A stretch of DNA of 35,216 nucleotides from Candidatus Caccalectryoclostridium excrementigallinarum (GTDB lineage: Bacteria > Bacillota > Clostridia > Christensenellales > UBA3700), in NCBI GenBank assembly GCA_018714485.1, contig DVNJ01000015.1, positions 1 to 35,216 on the forward strand, written 5' to 3'. This document shows, in pieces, positions 14,391 to 21,300 of the stretch. Each line of letters begins with the position of its first letter. Position 1 is the stretch's first letter. A program made the position numbers and the translations under genes. Under the pieces are notes generated by a model. The model was not told the origin of the DNA and did no database searches. It saw only the letters and a list, made by a program, of their open reading frames with translations.

Positions 14391-14789
14391 ATGATAATTG
14401 CGGCAACATTCGACAACGGCGAAATTTTCCCTCACTTCGGGCGCACGGAAAAATTCAAATTTTATCAAGCGGAAAACGGCAGGATAGTCTCCTCGCGCGT
14501 GGTGGACACCGAAGGCGCGGGGCATGGCGCGTTGGCGCAATTTCTCCGCGATCACGGCGCAGACGTGCTCGTCTGCGGCGGCATGGGCGGCGGCGCCAAA
14601 GCGGCGCTCGCGGACGCGGGCATAACCGTCTACGGCGGAGTTTCGGGCAGCGCGGACGAGGCGGTCGCGGCGCTTTTGCAAGGAACGCTTTCTTTCGATA
14701 ACCAAAGCGTCTGCTCCCATCACGAACACGAGGGCGGAGAGCACGACTGCCACGGCGCGGGCTGCGGCAAATGCCACGACAAAAAATAA
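14391..14789 (+). CDS. NifX/NifB-type dinitrogenase iron-molybdenum cofactor domain protein
   Basis: A 132-residue small metal-cluster-binding protein (Nitro_FeMo-Co domain). The domain fills residues 1 to ~105: MIIAATFDNGEIFPHFGRTE at the start, then GHGALAQFLRDHGADVLVCGG and GGAKAALADAGITVYGG. The C-terminus is an added His/Cys-rich tail (CSHHEHEGGEHDC and CGKCHDKK) that should bind metal. I chose the ATG at 14391, with AGGTG ahead, over a TTG ten codons earlier. Such proteins are common in anaerobes without nitrogenase and probably handle Fe-S or Mo clusters. Confidence 0.85.
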   Translation: MIIAATFDNGEIFPHFGRTEKFKFYQAENGRIVSSRVVDTEGAGHGALAQFLRDHGADVLVCGGMGGGAKAALADAGITVYGGVSGSADEAVAALLQGTLSFDNQSVCSHHEHEGGEHDCHGAGCGKCHDKK

Positions 14790-14823
14790 GCGTTTTTATG
14801 CCGGTCCGGCATTGCTCGCAAAG

Positions 14824-14859
14824 ACCGCCCGCACGTTTGAACGCCGCGGGCGGTTTTTG
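14824..14859. terminator. Terminator between convergent genes
   Basis: Stem ACCGCCCGC (14824-14832) and GCGGGCGGT (14846-14854), with T-rich sequence after it on the plus strand and a shorter one on the minus strand. It ends the NifX-like gene and possibly also the GtrA-like gene, whose stop at 14864 is only 10 bases away. Confidence 0.75.
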
Positions 14860-14863
14860 CTTT

Positions 14864-15487
14864 TCAGAGCTGCTTCTCTTCCCCCTGCTCCCTCTTTTCC
14901 ACCTTGCGCATGATGACGAACTTGTCCATCAGGAAAATGACCACCCAGCTGATGAGCGCGCCGAGGAGCTTACTGATCGTGTTGCCCCAATCCGCGCCGA
15001 TATGCGGTCCGATCGCGTCTCCGAGCGCGCCCGCCATCCAGGTCGTGAAGAGAATGAGCGCGATCACGGTGATGACATAGACGACAACGCTGAAAACCAC
15101 GTTGTTGTTGGCGTTGAAGGTCTTTTTGCGGTTGACGGTGAAGGATATTATTTCTGCAATGCACTTTGAAACGAGCATGGCGATGAATCCCGCCGTGCCG
15201 AAAGCGCCCTCTCTGCCCGGGTCGTAATGAAAGATGAACCAATCGAAAGGCTCGTTGCCCAGCGTGTCTTCCAAGCCGTATTGCAGCGCATACATAGAGG
15301 CAAATTCGGCGACAAAGGCGATCAGACTGATCAGCGTGAATTTGACTATCTGCCAAATGTTGCCGTGGCGTCCCATGAACGCCTTGCCCTTTTCGAGCGC
15401 GGCGGACGCCTTGCTCTTTGAATTTTGCGAAACAGCCTCGCTCTCTTCTCGCGCCTCTTCGCGCGCAAGCTCTTCTCTTTCTTCCAT
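14864..15487 (-). CDS. GtrA-like membrane protein
   Basis: A 207-residue integral membrane protein. A charged cytoplasmic N-terminus (MEEREELAREEAREE) precedes four hydrophobic segments: IVKFTLISLIAFVAEFASMY, the AGFIAMLVSKCIAEIISFTV region with following NRKKTF, VVYVITVIALILFTTWM, and LLGALISWVVIFLMDKFVI. The motif around VNRKKTF matches the GtrA family, whose members are thought to flip lipid-linked sugars for cell-envelope glycosylation. I start at the ATG at 15487, preceded by GGGGGA; longer readings lack support. No glycosyltransferase is adjacent. Confidence 0.75.
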   Translation of the reverse strand: MEEREELAREEAREESEAVSQNSKSKASAALEKGKAFMGRHGNIWQIVKFTLISLIAFVAEFASMYALQYGLEDTLGNEPFDWFIFHYDPGREGAFGTAGFIAMLVSKCIAEIISFTVNRKKTFNANNNVVFSVVVYVITVIALILFTTWMAGALGDAIGPHIGADWGNTISKLLGALISWVVIFLMDKFVIMRKVEKREQGEEKQL

Positions 15488-15663
15488 AACGTTCCCCCGA
15501 GAACTTCTGCCTATATTTTGCGCGAAAAAGCCGTTTGTGTCAATATTTTTTAGCGAAAAAATCCGAATACTTGCCAAATGTTGACCGCTTTTTTCAAATA
15601 TGCTCGTAATATCAACGTTAACAGACAAGCAAAAAGGGACGGGATCCGTCCCGAGGAGAAAAG

Positions 15664-16635
15664 ATGACGAAAAACCCTCCCGCTTTTTCCTGCCGCAGGG
15701 CGGCGGCAAAGGATCTGAGCGAACTCCATAAACTCCTGCTCGACGCCTTGGCGCAGGCTTACGGCGGCGGACTTTTCTTCGCCTCGTCGCAAGCTTTCGA
15801 CAAGACGCTCTCTTTCAAAAAGTTGCAAGCCGACTGCGCGCGCGGAGAAGTCTTTATTCTCGAAGAACGCGGCGAGATAAGGGCGAGCCTTTCCCTCGAA
15901 GGCAACCGTATCTACCGCTTTTTCGCCCTCGGCGCGCCGATAGGCGAGGCGCTCGACCTGCTCTTTGAAAAGGCGGAAGAAGCGCTCGTCGCCAAGGGCT
16001 GCGAGGAATGCGAAGCGGAAGTCTTGCTCCCCGCGCCCGAGCTTTTCCGCCGCCGCGCCTATCTTCTCTCGCGCGACGTCACCAGGCGCTTTCAAAGCGA
16101 AATCGTGATGCGCCGCGAGATATGGCGCAAGACGCTTTTCCCGCGCGAACTTTGGGACGCTTACGACAAGGACCTTCACAAGATAGAGGGCATGACTCTC
16201 GCTCGCGGCGAGATCCCCGAGGGGGTTTATCATTTGGCGGTGCACGTCCTCGTGCGCCGTGAAGACGGCAAATATCTGCTGATGAAGCGGGCGAAAGGCA
16301 AGCATTTCGCGGGAAAGTGGGAAGCGACGGCGGGCGGAAACGCGCTCAAAGGCGAAAGCGCCTTAAAAGCCGCGAGGCGCGCACTGCGCGAGAAGACCGG
16401 GCTTATCGTGCGCGCTCTCACCGAGTTGGGCAGAGAGCGCAGCGAGAAAAAGCGCACAATTTGCATTCAATATCTCTGCGCCGTGAGCGGCAAGCGCGCG
16501 GTGAAATTGCGGCGCGGCGCGACCTGCGCCTTCAAATGGACGGCGCACGCCAATGTTTTGCGCAGCAAAAATCCGCTTTTGAGCAGGCTCCGCCCCTATA
16601 TCCTCAAGAAAAAGCGCAAAAAAGGCTCTTCTTAA
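15664..16635 (+). CDS. GNAT-like domain fused to a Nudix domain with a degenerate box
   Basis: A 323-residue two-domain protein. Residues 1 to ~155 look like a GNAT-type acyltransferase fold (CRRAAAKDLSELHKLL, then GEVFILEERGEIRASLSLEG). Residues ~185-315 are a Nudix fold (YHLAVHVLVRREDGKYLLMKR, then GKWEATAGG). The Nudix box runs from G225 to L247, but two metal-binding glutamates are replaced: the REU glutamate is Ala240 and the second of the EE pair is Lys244, leaving Glu231 and Glu243. Catalysis by the usual mechanism is therefore doubtful. AGGAG precedes the ATG, just after a GGGACG...CGTCCC hairpin. It is convergent with murB. Confidence 0.75.
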   Translation: MTKNPPAFSCRRAAAKDLSELHKLLLDALAQAYGGGLFFASSQAFDKTLSFKKLQADCARGEVFILEERGEIRASLSLEGNRIYRFFALGAPIGEALDLLFEKAEEALVAKGCEECEAEVLLPAPELFRRRAYLLSRDVTRRFQSEIVMRREIWRKTLFPRELWDAYDKDLHKIEGMTLARGEIPEGVYHLAVHVLVRREDGKYLLMKRAKGKHFAGKWEATAGGNALKGESALKAARRALREKTGLIVRALTELGRERSEKKRTICIQYLCAVSGKRAVKLRRGATCAFKWTAHANVLRSKNPLLSRLRPYILKKKRKKGSS

Positions 16636-16666
16636 CGCAAGGCGCGCGCAGCGACACAAGGCTTTT

Positions 16667-17524
16667 TCACTTTAAGATCTCTATCTCGTAATCGAGCAAA
16701 ACGCCCGCGCTTTTTTCCACCCCTGCCCTGACTTTTTCCGCCAAAACAAAATAATCCTCCGCGCTTCCGCCGCCCGTGTTGACGATAAAACCCGCATGCT
16801 TGGGCGAGACCTGCGCGCCCCCTTCGCGCGCGCCCTTGAATCCCGCCTTTTCGATATATTCGGCGGCGGAGAGGGCGCCGACTTTTTTGAATGTGCTCCC
16901 CAGCGAAGGTCTGCCCGGCTGAGAGGCGGCGCGCGCTTTTTGCCAAAGCTCCATGCTCTTTCTTATCTTTTCGGGATCGGAAGGCGTGAGGCGCAGCATG
17001 ACCCCGAGGATAAGTCCCTTTTCTTTGAGCGCGCTTTTGCGGTAAGAAAAGCCCGCGTCCTTGGCATAGACGCGCTCCGCTCTGCCGCCGCTGCCCACGT
17101 CCGCATAGACGAGAACGTCGCTAAGTTCCCTGCCGAAACAGCCGCTGTTGCCCGCAGCGGCGCCGCCAATACTGCCCGGAATGCCGCAAAGCTCTTCTAT
17201 CCCCGAAAGTCCCGCCGCGGCGGCAAAGGCGCAGACGGAATGCAGCGACTGACCGCCGTAGACGTAAAGTTCCGCTCCGCCGGGTATGATGCCCCTGAAA
17301 TGCTCGGTGACTATGGCGAGCGGGATTTCTTTGAGCGGCAGAGTGTTGCTCGCTCCGCCGAGCACGGGAGCGTCCCGACAAAGTTTTTCCGCCTGCAAGG
17401 CGGCATAGTGGTCGCGCGGCATGACAGCTGTCCCGACCGTGAATGAGCTGCCGTAGGCGCAGCGCATGAGGCGGCCGCGGCAGACGTCGCAGCCGCACTT
17501 TTGCAGATATTCTTCCCTTTCCAT
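16667..17524 (-). CDS. murB: UDP-N-acetylenolpyruvoylglucosamine reductase
   Basis: MurB, the FAD- and NADPH-dependent enzyme that makes UDP-N-acetylmuramate for peptidoglycan; 285 residues from the ATG at 17524. Recognised by GIPGSIGGAAAGNSGCFGRE in the FAD-binding region, FSYRKSAL, the general-acid serine region PSLGSTFKK, the AEYIEKAGFKGAREGG and VSPKHAGFIVN blocks, and a C-terminal DYEIEIL. The N-terminus is short and unusual, with a CGCDVC pair, and the ATG lacks a clear ribosome binding site; an ATG at 17557 in the same frame is an alternative. It is divergent from rubrerythrin. Confidence 0.9.
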   Translation of the reverse strand: MEREEYLQKCGCDVCRGRLMRCAYGSSFTVGTAVMPRDHYAALQAEKLCRDAPVLGGASNTLPLKEIPLAIVTEHFRGIIPGGAELYVYGGQSLHSVCAFAAAAGLSGIEELCGIPGSIGGAAAGNSGCFGRELSDVLVYADVGSGGRAERVYAKDAGFSYRKSALKEKGLILGVMLRLTPSDPEKIRKSMELWQKARAASQPGRPSLGSTFKKVGALSAAEYIEKAGFKGAREGGAQVSPKHAGFIVNTGGGSAEDYFVLAEKVRAGVEKSAGVLLDYEIEILK

Positions 17525-17610
17525 AGTGTATGATATGAGCAAAAAAGGCAAATGTTTCCGCATAAAACGGCAAAGACTGCACACACTTACGGCGAAAAAA
17601 GGAGGACATT

Positions 17611-18195
17611 ATGCAACTTAAAGACAGCAAGACTTTTCAAAATCTGACCAACGCCTTTGCGGGCGAATGCATGGCGATGGTGCGTTACCGCTTTGTGTCT
17701 TACGGCGCAAAGCAGCAGGGCTTCAAGGCGCTTTCCGCGCTCGTGGACGACGTCATCTACAACGAATTCCAGCATGCGCGCATGCTCTACACTTTCATTC
17801 AGACGGCGCGCGAGAGCACGATCGAAAACCTGCCCGTGAACTCGGGATTCCCCTTCAAGGAAAAATGGGATCTGCTCGAAAATCTCCGGCTCGCGGCGAG
17901 CGACGAAGCGGCGGAAGAAGAACTTTACGCCTCTTTCGCCAAGACCGCGCGCAAGGAGGGCTTCGAGGACGTGGCGGGGCTTTTCGAAAACCTCACCGAG
18001 GTGGAAAACTGCCACAAAAAGCTCTTCACTCAGCTTTACACGCAGATGAAAGAGGGCAGCATGTACAAAAAGCCTCAGGCGATCAAGTGGAAGTGCGGCG
18101 ACTGCGGCTATGAGGCGACGGGCAGACAGGCTTGGAGCGAATGTCCCGTCTGTCAGGCAAAGCAGGGCGCCGTTCTCATCAGCATAGACGACTGA
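17611..18195 (+). CDS. Rubrerythrin
   Basis: A 194-residue non-haem iron peroxidase that reduces hydrogen peroxide in anaerobes. Residues 1 to ~145 are the ferritin-like diiron bundle, with glutamates in NAFAGECMAMVRY, the NEFQHA helix, EAAEEELYASFA and the TEVENCHK helix. The C-terminus is a rubredoxin-like iron site with CGDCGYEA and CPVC. AAGGAGG lies seven bases before the ATG and an intrinsic terminator follows, so it is monocistronic. Confidence 0.95.
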   Translation: MQLKDSKTFQNLTNAFAGECMAMVRYRFVSYGAKQQGFKALSALVDDVIYNEFQHARMLYTFIQTARESTIENLPVNSGFPFKEKWDLLENLRLAASDEAAEEELYASFAKTARKEGFEDVAGLFENLTEVENCHKKLFTQLYTQMKEGSMYKKPQAIKWKCGDCGYEATGRQAWSECPVCQAKQGAVLISIDD

Positions 18196-18200
18196 CCCGA

Positions 18201-18236
18201 GGCATCCGAAAGAGAAATTTTTCGGATGCCTTTTTT
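18201..18236 (+). terminator. Intrinsic terminator of the rubrerythrin gene
   Basis: An 11-base-pair stem GGCATCCGAAA (18201-18211) and TTTCGGATGCC (18220-18230) followed by six T. Confidence 0.9.
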
Positions 18237-18320
18237 CGCGGGGGCGCGCTTTCGATATAAGGCGCGCTTTTTTTAATTTGTTTTCGGCAAAAAGGCGCAG
18301 CTGTGTTTGCGGCGAAAGTG

Positions 18321-18349
18321 TTGCGCGCGCCGCCGATTTATAGTATAAT
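18321..18349 (+). promoter_or_regulatory. Promoter of the giant helicase gene
   Basis: TTGCGC (18321-18326), a 17-base spacer and TATAAT (18344-18349), 39 bases before the ATG. Confidence 0.6.
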
Positions 18350-18388
18350 ATCCCCAAAGCGCGACTGCTGCCGCGCGGGGGACAGACT

Positions 18389-21300
18389 ATGAGTAAAAGA
18401 TCCAAATATCTCTCCGAAACATTGGAATTGGAATGCGAGCTGCTCTTTGACGTGAGCTACGGCACATATTACTGCCGTCTGCCTCTTTTTTCCCGCCTCA
18501 GGCTGAACAACGGCGGCGGGACGCCCGTCGACGCGCTCACGGTGAACTTTTCCGGAAGTACGCCGCTCATTCTGCCCAGAAGTGTCGAGTTGGACGAGAT
18601 CCCCGCCGCGAGCGGAGTCGAGATCGCCGTCCCCGAGATCTTGAACCCGAAATTTTTGGCGGAGACGCAGGAGCCCTCTTCCTGCACGGTGACGGTGAGC
18701 GTTTTGTCGGGGAAAGAAGAGGTCTGCTCGCTCTCTAAGGAGATAACCTGCCTGCCGCTCGATTGGTGGAGCGGGCTCGAAGGCAACACGGAAATGCTCT
18801 CGCTGCTCGTGCGCCCCAAGCTCCCCGATTGCCGCAAAATACTTTCGGACGCCGCCCTACAACTGCAAAAGTGGGGATATTCCTCTGAATGGAGCGGATA
18901 TTCGGGGAACGACAAGAACGCGGTGCTCAGCTGCGCCGCCGCCATCTTCTCCGCCCTGCGCGCGCAGAACGCGGAGATGCTCCCCTCCCCCGATCTTTCC
19001 TCGCCGCAGCAGGCGGGAGAAATCGCGGGCATTCTCAAAGACAAGCAGGCAACGCCCCTTCAAGCCGCCGTTTTTTATGCCTCGTGCTTAGAGTCGGCGG
19101 GCTTTAATCCCGTCATCTGTCTCGGCGCGGGGGGAAGCGTTGCGGCGGGCGTCTGGCTCAAAGACTCCTGCTCTTCCTCTTCCTGCCAGGACGACATGTC
19201 CGCCGTCGAGCGGCACATACGCGACGGCGTCAACAATATGGCGATCATCGACGCGGGCGACCTTTTCGCCCACAAAAACGCCAGCTTCACCACTTCCTGC
19301 GCGCATTTTTCCGCCGCGCTCAAACGCGGCGAATACGACGTCTGTCTCGACATCGGGCGCTGCCGCATAGGCGGGCTTTTCCCTCTGCCGATAAAGGTGG
19401 AGAGAAAGGGCTCGTTCGAGCTTTTGGACGAAAAGAGCTTCGCTTATGACAACAAGCCCGAGGAGCTGAAAGATCTCTCCCGCTTAAAGCGCGAAAAGGG
19501 CGCCTCGCGCGAGCGCACCTGGCAGCGCAGGCTTTTGGATCTCTCGTTGAAAAACAACCTGCTCGCCTTCAAGACGGGCGGAGACTGCCTGCGCATCGTC
19601 GCCGCCGACGCGGCGTCTTTCGCCGAAGGGATAGAAAGCGGAGAGACCTTCACGCTCATGCCCGCTGAAGAAAAGCTCTCTTCGGCGGGGAGCGCCCTTG
19701 AAAAGCGCGCCCTGCGCGAACTCGTGAGAGTCGAGCTCTCCTCGGGGATCGTCCGCTCACATGCCGACGCGGCGCAGCTCGCCGAGGTAAGCGCGTCGCT
19801 GATAAGAAAGGCTAACGTGACCTTGGAAGAGGCGGGCGCGAACACGCTCTGTCTCGCCATAGGCTTTTTGAAATGGAAAAAAGAGGGCGGAGAAAAACTC
19901 GCTCCGCTCGTCCTTTTGCCCGTCACCCTGCAAAAAAACCGCCGCCGCGGCTTTACCCTCACCTGCGACGAGGATTTTTCCGTCAACACGACGCTGCTCG
20001 AATTTTTGAAACGCGAATTCGACATCGACCTGCGCGGCGTGGAAGACGAAAAGCTGAGCGTGGGCGAGATACTCTCCCTCTTCGGCGCGGGAACGGCGGA
20101 GATGAAAGGCTGGGAGGTGACGGACGACGTCTATATCGCTCAATTCACCTTCGCCCGCTACGCCATGTGGAGCGACGTCAAGAACAACATCGAGATATAT
20201 AAGAAAAATCCGCTCATCGCCTCGCTGCTCGCGGGGGCGAGCAGGCTGCCCGCGCGCAAGACGGGCGCAAGGCGCGAGGACGACATTCCTCCCTGCGAGA
20301 TAGTGGCGCCGCTGCCCTGCGACAGTTCGCAGTTCGAAGCGGTCGCCGAGAGCGCGGCGGGCACGACTTTCGTCCTGCACGGTCCTCCCGGAACGGGCAA
20401 GAGCCAGACCATCACCAACATGATCGCAAACGCCGTCAACGCGGGCAAGCGCGTGCTCTTCGTGGCGGAAAAACAGGCGGCGCTCTCCGTGGTCAAAAAG
20501 CGCCTCAACGAGATCGGGATCGGCAACTTCTGCCTCGAATTCACCTCGGGCAAGCCCGCGGACAAGAGCGCACTGATAAGCTCGCTGCAAAAAACTCTCG
20601 ATCTTGCCGGGACAAGCTGCGAAAGCGCCTTTGCGGAAGAGGGGGAAAAGCAGCTCAAACTGCGCGAAGCGCTCGCGCGCCCTTATGCCGCGCTGCATAA
20701 AAAGCGCAGCCTCGGTCCCTCCGTCTACGAGGGCATACTCTATTATTTCCGCAACAGAAAAGCGCCCGAACTGATGAATATCGAGAGCACTTTTTATGAC
20801 AGCCTGAGCAAGGAAAAACTGCAAAAGTGCGAAGATATGCTCATGCGCGCACAAGCCGCGGCGAAGGAATGCGGCGGAGTTTACCGCTCTCCCTTCGAAA
20901 ACGTCAACATCACGGAATTTTCCGAGCAGGTCAAGGACTCCGTCCTCTGCGCGGCGGAAGTTTTGCTCGCCGAACTCAAACATTTCCGCAACTATATGGG
21001 GCTGTTTTTGGAGACTTTCGGGCAAAAGCTGAGCAACTTCACGCCAAAAAAGGCGGAGAACTTCGTGCGTATCGTCGAGATCCTCGCAAGCGGAGAACTC
21101 GGAGGCTTTTTCTCCTGCGACGAAAAGCAGATGCACGCTTTCTTCAACGCCTCTTTGGCTTACGATCGGGCGCTCACGCTTTGGTATAAGCGCTTCGATT
21201 CCCTGCCCGACCTGGAAAAGTTCCCCGAAAAACTGAGGGCAGAGTTGGAAAAATGGGACGAAAATTACCGCTCTTCGCGCGACGTACTTGCCGCTATAAG

